From Symsagittifera roscoffensis (Eukaryota; Xenacoelomorpha; Acoela; Convolutidae), in contig NC_087066.1 of NCBI RefSeq assembly GCF_963678635.1, positions 704,201 through 768,200 of the forward strand: 64,000 nucleotides of DNA. Direction: 5' to 3'. How positions within the stretch are numbered: the first letter of the stretch is position 1; every line of letters begins with the position of its first letter. This document shows positions 40,594-53,099 of this stretch, piece by piece. The notes beneath the pieces are model-generated. The model searched no databases, was not told where the DNA came from, and was given only the letters and a program-made list of their open reading frames with translations. Made by a program: the position numbers and the translations under genes.

Positions 40594-43500
40594 ATCTAGA
40601 CACTATCTTTGAAATCAAAAAATTTCAAAAATTATAAAAAAAAATAAAGCTTGCTTGACAATTTTTAGTTTTTGGAAGTGGCTTCTAGGACCGTTAAGCG
40701 AATCAGAAAACGCATTCACACCCTGTAAGTTTGGCTATCAAGCGAGCTGTTAATCAAATTGAAATGGATGATTTAATGACTAGCAGCCCCCGCTAATTTA
40801 ATAAATGATTTGCACGAAGACGTCTCACACATACATGAAAGACAAAAACAATAAAATGGTTTGGGTTATGTAAGAAATTCATAAAATATGTAAGAACTAA
40901 TATCGGATCAAAACTACCTTTTGATAAGATTTTTGCATTCATTTATATTAACTTGAGGAACTATGTCACTACCCCAAATAGGATGAAGTAAAAACGCCAA
41001 GAAAAACCTAAAATGAAAAATAACACCTTTTTTGGATGAAGCCTATTCAGTTTACCCTCACTACCCTCACAACTGCTCTCGCCTATTAACTAATACCACA
41101 CATACAAAATCCCACAACATTTTTTATTTCATTAGGGGTCCCTCTTGAATAAAAACCAATTAAAAGGCCTTTGATTAAAATTTGGATCTTTCTTAAAGCA
41201 CTTATCTTACAAAAAAATCTCTGTTTAAATTGAAGTATGAAGGACTCCCGCCAGTCTTGAGAGCGTGCAGGCAAAACGAGTTTCGACACCTGGAAAACAG
41301 TGCCGATGTTTCAGAAATCACCAAACAATCGAACGACACAAATTGTTGGGAGGAAAGTTGATTACAAAAACATGGAAGAAGACCAATGCCGACCCAGTCG
41401 TCTCGGACATTTTTTTCTCTATTTCACTCCAGACTCCTTCGTGTACCAACCCAACCGACCACTGTTCTGCGATCCTCCTTTCTAGAAGAAAATGTAAGAG
41501 CACAACACTCGTTGGTACTGCCTGACTGCCTGAAATGATGCATATGGATTGGGATCCGAAATCATGGGAGCAACAACATCAACGCGATACTGAACAATTT
41601 CTTCAACTCGGAACAAAGATGCAACATAAAAAGTTTTTATCAATCAAACTTAGGTGAACCCCAGATAGTTGCAACCTGTTCGGAGTTTCACTTGTATCAT
41701 TGCCTCTTGTGCTCATCTGCTTGCACAGTTTGTAATACTAACCAGGCCAATATACTTAATAGACGTGGAACTATTTCTGAACAAACCCTACCCTCTCCCA
41801 TTTCCAATATTCCTTTGGTATTTTATCGAGGCAACAAAAAAGGATGGAATTGAGAACAGTATTAATTTAAGTAGTAGCACGAGCAACAGATTGAGACCAC
41901 ACTGAGCAATGTATGAAAGGGGAAGACGTGTGCCATACATAAACGTGCGTTTCAGGTTCGCCTTGGCGTCTCTGCCTACGATTCGAATAGTGAATGCAAG
42001 ACACGCTAAGTTGCATGTTCAAACGTTCAAATACTGTTTTATTTTTTCAGTCAGCTGCATCTGCTTTACATATTTGCAAGATTCAAAACTTGTTTCAGCT
42101 CGAGCTGTTCGACCGAAGAAAACATAAGTCGAACACCTCACGACGCGTTGGCTATCCTTAATAACACTAAAACTGAGTTTTGTTCTCGACAACACCCTTC
42201 TGAAAAGACAACACCCTACAAACGGCCATCTTAAAAAGTTAAATCTTAAAAATGAGGTAGCACAAACTGGACCCACCGCTTCTGCGTGTAGCTACTGTGG
42301 ATGTCACTGGTGCTTTGGTGTCCGAGGGAGCAGGACGTGTAGTCTTCAGGGCTGAAAGTCAACAGAAGTGATCTTTTGTAGCACATGTATACTACCGCAA
42401 AAACCAATTGTAAAGTTCAATTACCACTTATTTTCCGATTATTTGTACTAAACTGTTCTAAAAATAACATTTGATCAAACTTTATCATTGCGGGTGTTGA
42501 TAACCATAAGTTTCAATTAAAAAAAAACAAGTTTGCTTGTATCAAGGCAAACCCTAAATGAATGGTCCGACTGCATTTTGAGATCTTTGGAGTAAAGTTT
42601 TACGATTTTTTTCAAAAGAAAACAAAAAGTTTCAACAACTTTTTTGTGATTTTTTCAAGTTAAAATTAACGCTCCAAACGCTATGTAGTTGAGCCGGTTT
42701 TGGCCGTAAATAAAAAAAACTAGTCGTATATCACGGCGAAACCCTGATTGTTCTGACTGCCCCTTAGCTAGTCTCGAACATTTTTTGTTCAAGGCTTTTT
42801 TTACCATAAATGATAAATATTGTACTGTCAAAATATTGCACCGACAATAATTTTATTAACATTTGAGTAGAGTTACTATGCTTTTTTCATTTATTGTTGG
42901 CCTTAATTCAATTTGGAACGGTTATGAGTGTGGACAATTTACCACGCATAAATAATTCTTGCTTCTTGAAACTATCGAAGTATTAATCAAGCAGCGATGC
43001 CATCCGCATTCATTAGTCTAGAGCGAGCATACTCGTTTGACAATCGAAAAAAAATCCATGGCTTTTATGGTTTATCATCTTTTTTATGGTTTATCGGCCA
43101 AAAACATATGTCATCAAATAAAAACAAAGGAAAGACCGTATGGAGGTAAAAAGCAGTCCAACCCCTCCCCCCACCATGAAGCCGCGTCTGATTTCTAATT
43201 CAATTAAGTTTATTTTATCGTTATTTTGCACATGATATTGAATAGTAGCTTTTTCAAATGTTTTTAAATGTTATTTATTTGGTTGAGTTTTCTACAAAGC
43301 AATCAAAAATGGCTATGAATTTTTTTGTGAATCGAAAAAAAAAGTTTTCATATTTTCATATTTATATGGTTAGATAAACTTTACTCTGTCTACAAAAAAA
43401 TCTTTGTCAGCATTACGAGGCCAAACTGTGCACTAGATAGGAACTCAATTTTGTGTCTGTATGTTCCTGGATTCCAGAGACAAGTCTTAAAATATGTTCC

Positions 43501-44533
43501 AAAATGTAAGTTGATTCCACTAACAAAATTTCAGTGGATTCCGCATGCATATACCTGTAATGGATATAACTATTCTATACATTCTATACATTAATACATA
43601 TACATTCTATACATATAACTGTTCTGGGTTCCGCAAATACAGTTGCGGATTCCGCAAATTCGCCTATTTTTGGAGCGATTTTGAGCGGTACAATGATTTA
43701 GGTATTTGTTTATCCAAAACAATATTTGTTTGGAATCCAAAACAGCACAGAAGATCGATCAAAGAAAAGTAGCAATGTTGCAATTCCGCGACAAACCTGA
43801 TTTTGGCCTGTTGCGAACTCCGCTTAAAATGCAGAGAATGCACAGTTCGTAATGAGCGTTCAATTTTTTAAGATAATTCGTTGTAGCCATTTACAAAAAA
43901 AAATGTGGTTTCTAGTTACAATTCTGGGGTAAACTCAAAACATTACTTTTTTGAAAACTATTCAAATTCAGTTCACCCTGCAATTCTTATCACTTAATTT
44001 ATGGGTTTTCTTGTTAAAAAAATCACCGTCATTATATTTTTGAACAAAACACTCAAACAAAAACGAAGTTTTTCTGTTATGGAACAAGGCATGTCATAGT
44101 TTTAATGTATGGAGAAACTTATTTTTACTCTTTTGATATACCACAAAATGCTTGTCGTAAACCTTTTAAAGACACTTCTGTAGGTGTTGAATTGTACAAA
44201 ATTGTATGATAAGTTTTTTTTCTATATGTAAAAAGTGAATGACAAGCATTTTTGGTCATACCGGGTACAGATTTTACACAGACTGTTTAAATTTTATTAT
44301 TGTTTTTACACTAAAAGTACGATTATTTTGGCATAAAATATCATTTATTTTTCATTAAAAGGAATCAATTCTATATGTATAAACTTGATAATTGTTTCCG
44401 AAACGATTGTAGATAAATCGATTTTAAACCTAGGTTAATCAGTTTTTTTTCCGACTTTCGAGAAAAAATAACCTAACAAATGGGCTCGCGTTGGTTTTTC
44501 TTCTCCAGGTTAATATCGAATTCTAAACTACTC
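40594..44533. other. Unassigned AT-rich flank
   Basis: No gene is supported. Small frames at 41265-41525, 41669-41905, 41909-42127 and (minus) 42019-42276 have no recognised domain and overlap each other. Near 43530-43810 the words 'attctatacat' and 'attccgca' recur several times as loose short repeats, and 'ttttatggtttatc' is doubled at 43063-43097. No tRNA or clear transposon end is visible. Confidence 0.45.
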
Positions 44534-45467
44534 GTATGACAGTTGAGTGGCGCTGATCTTTGAGGGAGAAAGGGCGGAGGGGGACAAATGACAGTTGGGT
44601 GGTGCTGAACTTTGAGGGAGAAGGGCGTGGAGGGGTGGATGGGGGCATATGACAGTTGAGCGGTGCTGACCTTTGAGAGAGTAGGGGGCGGGGGGACATT
44701 TGACATTTGAGTGATGCTGATCTTTGATTGAGAAGGGGGCAGAGGGGGCATATATGACAGTTGAGTGATGCTGACCTTTGAGGGAGAAGGGGGTAGAGGG
44801 GGGCTTATGACAGTTGAGTGATGCTGACCTTTGATTAAGAAGGGAGTAGAGAGGGCACATATAACAGTTGAGTGGTGCTAACCATTGAAGGAAAATGGGT
44901 TAGAGGGGGGCATTTGACAGTTGAGTGATGCTGACAGTTGATTGAGAGGGGGGTAGAGGGCTGACATATGACAGTTCAGTGTTGCTGACCTTTGAGGGAG
45001 AAGGGGGTAGAGGGGAACATATGACAGTTGAGTGTTTCTGATCCTTGAGGGAGAAATGGGCGGAGGGGGGACATATGACAGTTGAAAAGCGCTGACCTTT
45101 GAAGAACAAGCGGAGAGGGCACATATGAAAGTTGAATAGCGCTGACCTTTGAAAAAAAAGAAGAGGCGGATGGGAGAATGTGTCAGTTGAGTGGTGCTGA
45201 CCTTTGAGGGAGAAGGCGGTAGAGGGCGGGCGAATGACAGTTGAGTGGTGCTGACCTTTGAGGGAGAAAGGGTTGGAGGGGTGGAGGGGTACATTTGACA
45301 GTTGAGTGCTGCTGACCTTTGAAGAAGGAGCGGAGAGGGCACAAATGAAAGTCGAATAGCGCTGACTTTTGAAAAGAAGAAGGGGCGGAGGGGGGACATG
45401 TGGCAGTTGAGTGGTGCTGACCTTTGAGGGAGAAAGGGCGGAGGGGTCAATTGACAGTTGAGTGTTG

Positions 45468-46100
45468 CTGGCCTTAAAAGAAGAAGGGGCGGAAGGGGCA
45501 CATATAAGAAGTGAGTGGCGCTGACCTTTGAGAGAGAAGTGGGAGAAGGGTGGACATATGAACGTTTAATGGCGCTGAAACTTAAGGAAGAGGGGGGTGA
45601 AGGGGGGTGGGGGCATATGAAGGTTGAGTGGTATTGATCTTTGATTGAGAAAAGGTCAGAGGGGGCACATATGACAGTTGGGTGGTGCTGAGTTTTAGTT
45701 GAGAAGGGGGTAGAGGGAGGCGTATGACAGTTGAATGATGCTGACCTTTTAGGGAGAAGGGGATGGAGGGGGACAAGTGACAGTTGACTGGTGCTTAACT
45801 TTGAGGGAGAAGCTGGTGGAGGGGTGGAGGGGGACATATGACAGTTGAGTGGTGCTGACTTTTGATTGCGAAGGGGGTAGAGGGGGGCATAGATCAGTTG
45901 AGTGATGCTGACTTTTAAAGAAGGGGCGGAGGGGTCACATACGAAAGTTGAAAAGCGCTGAACTTTGAAAAAGAAGAAGGAGCGGAGGGGGACAAGTGGC
46001 AGTTGAGTGATGCTGATCTTTGAGGGAGAAGTAGCGGAGGGGGGACTTATGACAGCTGAGTGGTGCTGAACTTTGAGGGAGAAGGGGGTAGAGGGCGCGC
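45468..46100 (+). repeat. Higher-order block R, first copy
   Basis: Starts 'ggccttaaaagaagaagg' with unusual units ('catataagaagtgagtggcg', 'gaacgtttaatggcgctgaa') and recurs at about 48304-48880 with few changes. Confidence 0.8.
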
Positions 46101-48300
46101 GTTGAGTGGTGCTAACCTTTGAGGGAGAAAGGTTGGAGGGGGACAATGGACAATTGAGTGGTGCTGGCCTTTAAGGAACAAGGGGCAGAGGGGGCACATA
46201 TGAAAGTTGAGTGGCGCTGACCTTTGAGGGAGAAGGGGTACAGAGGGCGGGTGTCTGACAGTTGAGTGGTGCTGACCTTTGAGGGAGAAGGGGGTAGAGG
46301 GCGCGCGTTGAGTGGTGCTAACCTTTGAGGGAGAAAGGTTGGAGGGGGACAATGGACAATTGAGTGGTGCTGGCCTTTAAGGAACAAGGGGCAGAGGGGG
46401 CACATATGAAAGTTGAGTGGCGCTGACCTTTGAGGGAGAAGTGGGAGAAGGGTGGACATATGACCGTTGAATGGCGCTGAAACCTGAGGAAAAAGGGGCT
46501 GGAAGGGGGCATATGAAAGTTGAGTGGTGCTGACTTTTAATTGAGAAGGGTTAGAGGGCGCACATATGACAGTTGAGTGGTGCTGACCTTTGATTGAGAA
46601 GGGGGCAGAGGGAGACGTATGACAGTTGAGTGATGCTGACCTTTGAGGGAGCAGGGGTAGAGGAGGGACACATGACAGTTGAGTGGTGCTGATCTTTGAG
46701 GGAGAAGTAGCGGAGGGGGGACTTATGACAGTTGAGTGGTGCTGAACTTTGAGGGAGAAGGGGGTGGAGGGGTGAAGGGGGACATATGACAAATGAGTGG
46801 TGCTGACCTTTGATTGAGAAGGGGGTAGAGGTGGGACATATGACAGTTGAGTGGTGCTGAGCTTTGAGGGAGAAGTGGGTAGAGGGGGGACTTATGACAG
46901 TTGAGTGGTGCTGACCTTTGCTTGAGAAGGGGGCAGAGGTGGGACATATGACAGTTGAGTGGTGCTGAGCTTTGAGGGAGAAGGCGGCAGGGGGGTGGGC
47001 ATATGGTAAATGAGTGGTGCTGACCTTTGATTGAGAAGGGGGTAGAGGTGGGGCATGTGACAGTTGAGTGATGCTGACCTTTGATGATGAAGGGGGTAGA
47101 TGGGGAAAATATGACAGTTGAGTGGTGGTGACCTTTGAGGGAGAAGGACGTAGAGGGGGACATATGAGAGTTGAATGGCGCTGACCTTGATTGAGAAGGG
47201 GGTAGAGGGGGCGTTTAGCAGTTGAGTGATGCTGACCTTTGAGGGAGAAGGGGGCAGAGGGCGACATATGACAGTTGAGTGGTGCTGACAATTGATTGAG
47301 AAGGGGCTAGAGGGCGGAATTTGACAGTGGAGTGTTGCTGAACTTTGAGGGAGAAGGGGGTAGAGGGGGCATATGACAGTTGAGTGGTGCTGACCCTTGA
47401 GGGAGAAGTGGAGGGAGGGAGGAAGGACATATGACAGTTGAGTGGTACTGAACTTTGAGGGAGAAGGGGGTAGAGGGGGGCATATGAAAGTTGAGTGATG
47501 CAGACCTTTGATTAAGAAGGAGGGTAGGGAGGGGGCATTTGACAGTTGAGTGGTGCTGACCATTGATTGAGAAGTGGGTAGAGGGGGGCATATGACAATT
47601 GAGTGATGCTGACCTTCGGGGGAGAAGGGGCGGAGGGGGGTATATGACAATTGAGTGTTGCTGACCTTTGATTGAGAAGGAGGTAGTTGGGGGCCATATG
47701 ATAGTTGAGTGATGCTGACATTTGAGAGAGAAGGGATATAGGGGGACAGAGGACAGTTGATTGGTGCTGACCATTGATTGATAAGGGGGTAGAGGGGGGC
47801 ATATTACAGTTGAGTGATGCTGACCTTTGAGGGAGAAGGAAAAGAGGGGGACATATGACAGTTGATTGGTGCTAAGCTTTGATTGAGAAGGGAGGGGTAG
47901 ATGGGGGCATACGACAGTTGAGTGGTGCTGACTTTAGTTTGAGAAGGGGGTAGAGGCTAATAATTGATATTTAGGTGATGCTTACCTTTGATTGACAAGG
48001 GGGCAGAGGGGGCACAAATGACAGTTGAGTTGTGCTGGCCTTTGAGGTAGAAGGGAGTAGAGAGGGGACCTAAGACAGTTGAGTGGTGCTGATCTCTGAG
48101 GGGAAAGAGGGCGGAGTGGGGACATATGACATTTGAGTTGTGCTGACCTTTGATTGAGAAGGGTGTAGAGGGGGGCAGAAAACAGTTGAGTGATGCTGAC
48201 CGTTGAGGGAGAAGGGGTTAAAGGGGGGACATAGGACAGTTGACTGGTGCTGACCTTTGATTGAGAACAGAGTAGAGTGGGGCAAATGACAGTTGAGTGG
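46097..48300 (+). repeat. Older Q0-P0 higher-order segment
   Basis: Begins with the diagnostic 'gcgcgcgttgagtggtgcta' (doubled at 46097 and 46307) and proceeds through the P marker 'ggaatttgacagtggag' at about 47316. It matches the later Q and P blocks but is more diverged and is cut off by the second R block. Confidence 0.7.
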
Positions 48301-48303
48301 TGC

Positions 48304-48880
48304 TGGCCTTAAAAGAAGAAGGGGCGGAAGGGGCACATATAAGAAGTGAGTGGCGCTGACCTTTGAGAGAGAAGTGGGAGAAGGGTGGACATATGAACGT
48401 TTAATGGCGCTGAAACTTAAGGAAGAAGGGGGTGAAGGGGGGTGGGGGCATATGAAAGTTGAGTGGTATTGATCTTTGATTGAGAAAAGGTCAGAGGGGG
48501 CACATATGACAGTTGAGTGGTGCTGAGTTTTGGTTGAGAAGGGGTAGAGGAAGGCGTATGACAGTTGAATGATGCTGACCTTTTAGGGAGAAGGGGATGG
48601 AGGGGGACAAGTGACAGTTGACTGGTGCTTAACTTTGAGGGAGAAGCTGGTGGAGGGATGGAGGGGGACATATGACAGTTGAGTGGTGCTGACTTTTGAT
48701 TGCGAAGGGGGTAGAGGGGGGCATAGATCAGTTGAGTGACGCCGACTTTTAAAGAAGGGGCGGAGGGGTCACATAAGAAAGTTGAATAGCGCTGAACTTT
48801 GAAAAAGAAGAAGGAGCGGAGGGGGACAAGTGGCAGTTGAGTGGTGCTGACCTTTGAGGGAGAAGGGGGTAGAGGGCGCG
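48304..48880 (+). repeat. Higher-order block R, second copy
   Basis: Near copy of 45468-46100, including the 'ttaatggcgctgaaacttaa' unit. Confidence 0.8.
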
Positions 48881-49446
48881 CGTTGAGTGGTGCTAACCTT
48901 TGAGGGAGAAAGGTTGGAGGGGGACAATAGACAATTGAGTGGTGCTGGCCTTTAAGGAACAAGGGGCAGAGGGGGCACATATGAAAGTTGAGTGGCGCTG
49001 ACCTTTGAGGGAGAAGTGGAAGAAGGGTGGACATATGACCGTTGAATGGCGCTGAAACCTGAGGAAAAAGGGGGTGGAGGGGGGCATAGATCAGTTGGGT
49101 GACGCTGACTTTTAAAGAAGGGGCGGAGGGGTCACATAAGAAAGTTGAATAGCGCTGAACTTTGAAAAAGAAGAAGGAGCGGAGGGGGACAAGTGGCAGT
49201 TGAGTGGTGCTGACCTTTGAGGGAGAAGGGGGTAGAGGGCGCGCGTTGAGTGGTGCTAACCTTTGAGGGAGAAAGGTTGGAGGGGGACAATAGACAATTG
49301 AGTGGTGCTGGCCTTTAAGGAACAAGGGGCAGAGGGGGCACATATGAAAGTTGAGTGGCGCTGACCTTTGAGGGAGAAGTGGAAGAAGGGTGGACATATG
49401 ACCGTTGAATGGCGCTGAAACCTGAGGAAAAAGGGGGTGGAGGGGG
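48720..49446 (+). repeat. 363-bp tandem duplication inside the array
   Basis: The sequence from 'ggcatagatcagttg' at 48720 repeats from 49083 with almost no differences; the shared marker 'gacaatagacaattgagtgg' lies 363 bp apart in the two copies. 363 bp is close to seven basic units with small deletions. Confidence 0.9.
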
Positions 49447-52400
49447 GCATATGAAAGTTGAGTGGTGCTGACCTTTACTTGAGAAGGGTTAGAGGGCGCA
49501 CATATGACAGTTGAGTGGTGCTGACCTTTGATTGAGAAGGGGGCAGAGGGAGACGTATGACAGTTGAGTGATGCTGACCTTTGAGGGAGCAGGGGTAGAG
49601 GAGGGACACATGACAGTTGAGTGGTGCTGATCTTTGAGGGAGAAGTAGCGGAGGGGGGACTTATGACAGTTGAGTGGTGCTGAACTTTGAGGGAGAAGGG
49701 GTTGGAGGGGTGGAGGGGGAATATGACAAATGAGTGGTGCTGACCGTTAATTGAGAACGGGGTAGAGGTGGGACATATGACAGTTGAGTGGTGCTGAGCT
49801 TTGAGGGAGAAGTGGGTAGAGGGGGGACTTATGACAGTTGAGTGGTGCTGACCTTTGCTTGAGAAGTGGGCAGAGGTGGGACATATGACAGTTGAGTGGT
49901 GCTGAGCTTTGAGGGAGAAGGCGGCAGGGGGGGCATATGGTAAATGAGTGGTGCTGACCTTTGATTGAGAAGGGGGTAGAGGTGGGACATGTGACAGTTG
50001 AGTGATGCTGACCTTTGATGATGAAGGGGGTAGATGGGGAAAATATGACAGTTGAGTGGTGGTGACCTTTGAGGGAGAAGGAGGTAGAGGGGACACATAT
50101 GAGAGTTGAATGGCGCTGACCTTGATTGAGAAGGGGGTAGAGGGGGCGTTTAACAGTTGAGTGATGCTGACCTTTGAGGGAGAAGGGGGTAGAGGGCGAC
50201 ATATGACAGTTGAGTGGTGCTGAAAATTGATTGAGAAGGGGCTAGAGTGCGGAATTTGACAGTGGAGTGTTGCTGAACTTTGAGGGAGAAGGGGGTAGAG
50301 GGGGCATATGACAGTTGAGTGGTGCTGACCCTTGAGGGAGAAGTGGAGGGAGGGAGGACATATGACAGTTGAGTGGTGCTGATATTTGATTAAGAAGGAA
50401 TGTAGGGAGGGGGCATATGACAGTTGAGTGGTGCTGACCATTGATTGAGAAGTGGGTAGAGGGGGGCATATGACAGTTGAGTGATGCTGACCTTCGGGGG
50501 AGAAAGGGGCGGAGGGGGTATATCACAATTGAGTGTTGCTGACTTTTGATTGAGAAGGAGGTAGTTGGGGGCCATATGATAGTTGAGTGATGCTGACATT
50601 TGAGAGAGAAGGGATATAGGGGGACAGAGGACAGTTGATTGGTGCTGACCATTGATTGATAAGGGGGTAGAGGGGGGCATATTACAGTTGAGTGATGCTG
50701 ACCTTTGAGGGAGAAGGAAAAGAGGGGGACATATGACAGTTGAGTGGTGCTAAGCTTTGATTGAGAAGGGAGGGGTAGATGGGGGCATAAGACAGTTGAG
50801 TGGTGCTGACTTTAGTTTGAGAAGGGGGTAGAGGCGAATAATTGACATTTAGGTGATGCTTACCTTTGATTGACAAGGGGGCAGAGGGGGCACAAATGGC
50901 AGTTGAGTGGCGCTGATCTTTGAGGGGAAAGAGGGCGGAGTGGAGACTTTTGACATTTGAGTTGTGCTGACCTTTGATTGAGAAGGGTGTAGAGGGGGGC
51001 AGAAAACAGTTGAGTGATGCTGACCTTTGAGGGAGAAGGGGTTAAAGGGGGGACATAGGACAGTTGAGTGGTGCTGACCTTTGATTGAGAACAGAGTAGA
51101 GTGGGGCAAATGACAGTTGAGTGGTGCTGATCTTTGATTGAGAAGGGGGTGGAGGGGAGCATGTGACAGTTGTGTAATGCGGACCTTTGAGGTAGAAGGG
51201 AGTAGAGAGGGGACATATGACAGTTAAATGGTGCTTACCTTTGATTGAGAAGGGGTAGATTGAGGCATGCGACAGTTGACTGATGCTGACATTTGAGGTA
51301 GAAGGGGGTAGAGAAGGGACCTATGACAGTTGAGTGGTGCTGATCTTTGAGGGGGAAGAGGGCGGAGGGGGTGCATATGACAGTTGAGTTTTGCTAACCT
51401 TTGATTGAGAAGGGGTAGAGGGAGGCAGAAGACAGTTGGGTGATGCTGACTTTTGAGGGAGAAGGGTTTGAGGGGGGCCATAGGACGGTTGAGTGATTGT
51501 GACCTTTGAGGGAACAGGGGGTAGAGGAGGGACACATGACAGTTGAGTGGTGCTGACCTTTGAGGGAGAAGGGGCGCAGAGGGACAAGTGACAGTTGAGT
51601 GGTGCTGAACTTTGAGGGATAAGGGGGTGGAGGGTTGGAGGGGACATATTACAGTTGAGTGGTGCTGACCTCTGATTGAGAAGGGGTAGAAGGGGGCATA
51701 TAACAGTTGAGTGACGCGGACCTTTGAGGTAGAAGGGGGTAGATAGGGGACATATGACAGTTGAGTGGTGTTTACCTTTGAATGAGAAGAGGTAGATGGG
51801 GGCATACGACAGTTGAAGGATGCTGAAATTTGAGGTAGAAGGGGGTAGAGAGGGGACCTATGACAGTTGAGTGGGGCTGATCTTTGAGGGGGATGAGGGC
51901 GGAGGGGGTACATATGACAGTTGAGTTGTGCTGACCTTTGATTGAGAAGGGGGTAGAGGGGGACAGAAGACAGTTGAGTGATGCTGACCTTTGAGAAAGA
52001 AGGGGGTTGCGAGGGGACATATGACAGTTGAGTGTTACTGATCTTTGAAGGAGAAGAGGGCGGAGGTGGACATATGACAGTTGATTTGTGCCGATCTTTT
52101 AGGGAGAAGGGGGTGGATGGGCACATATGACAATGAGTGGTTGTGACCTTTGAGGGAACAGTAGAGGAGGGACACATGACAGTTGAGTGGTGCTGACCTT
52201 TGAGGAGAAGGGGTGCAGAGGGACAAGTGACAGTTGAGTGGTGCTGAACTTAGAGGGATAAGGGGGTGGAGGGTTGGAGGGGACATATTACAGTTGAGTG
52301 GTGCTGAGCTTTGAGAGAGAAGAGGGCAGAGGGAGACGTATGACAGTTGAGTGATGCTGACCTTTGAGGGAGCAGGGGTAGAGGAGGGACACATGACAGT

Positions 52401-52960
52401 TGAGTGGTGCTGATCTTTGAGGGAGAAGTAGCGGAGGGGGATAGGTGACAGTTGAGTGGTGCTGACCATTGAGGGAGAAGGGGCGCAGAGGGACAAGTGA
52501 CAGTTGAGTGATGCTGAACTTTGAGGGATAAGGGGGTGGAGGGGGACATTTTACAGTTGAGTGGTGCTGACCTTTGACTGAGATTGGTTAGAAGGGGGCA
52601 TATTACAGTTGAGTGGTGCTGACCTTTGATTGAGAAGAGGGTAGAGGTGGGACATATGACAGTTGAGTGGTGCTGAGCTTTGAGGGAGAAGGCGGCGGAG
52701 GGGGGGGGCATATGACAAATGAGTTGTGCTGACCTTTGATTGATGAGGGGGTAGAGGGGGGCTTATGACATTCTAGTGAGGTTACCTTTGAGGTAGAAGG
52801 GGTAGAGAAGGGACATATGAGATTTTAGTTGCGCTGACCTTGATTGAGAAGGGAGTAGAGGGGGACATAGGACAGTTGAGTGGTGCTGACTATTGATTGA
52901 GAAGGGGCTAGAGGGGGCATATGACAGTTGAGTGTTGCTGACTATTGATTGAGAAGGGGC
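49240..52960 (+). repeat. Higher-order superblock Q1-P1
   Basis: Q part from the 'gcgcgcgttgag' marker at 49240 to about 50220. P part from 'gctagagtgcggaatttgac' (about 50241) to the 'gattttagttgcgctgacc' marker (about 52820) and beyond. The same order recurs at 57178-60960. Confidence 0.85.
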
Positions 52961-53099
52961 GGAGGGGTCACATACGAAAGTTGAATAGCGCTGAACTTTG
53001 AAAAAGAAGAAGGAGCGGAGGGGGACAAGTGGCAGTTGAGTGGTGCTGACCTTTGAGGGAGAAGGGGGTAGAGGGCGACATATGACAGTTGAGTGGTGC

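Noticed and set aside
41265-42276. Small frames on both strands as possible host exons
   Set aside because: They are short, overlap in opposite strands, and show no domain or convincing splice-site arrangement.
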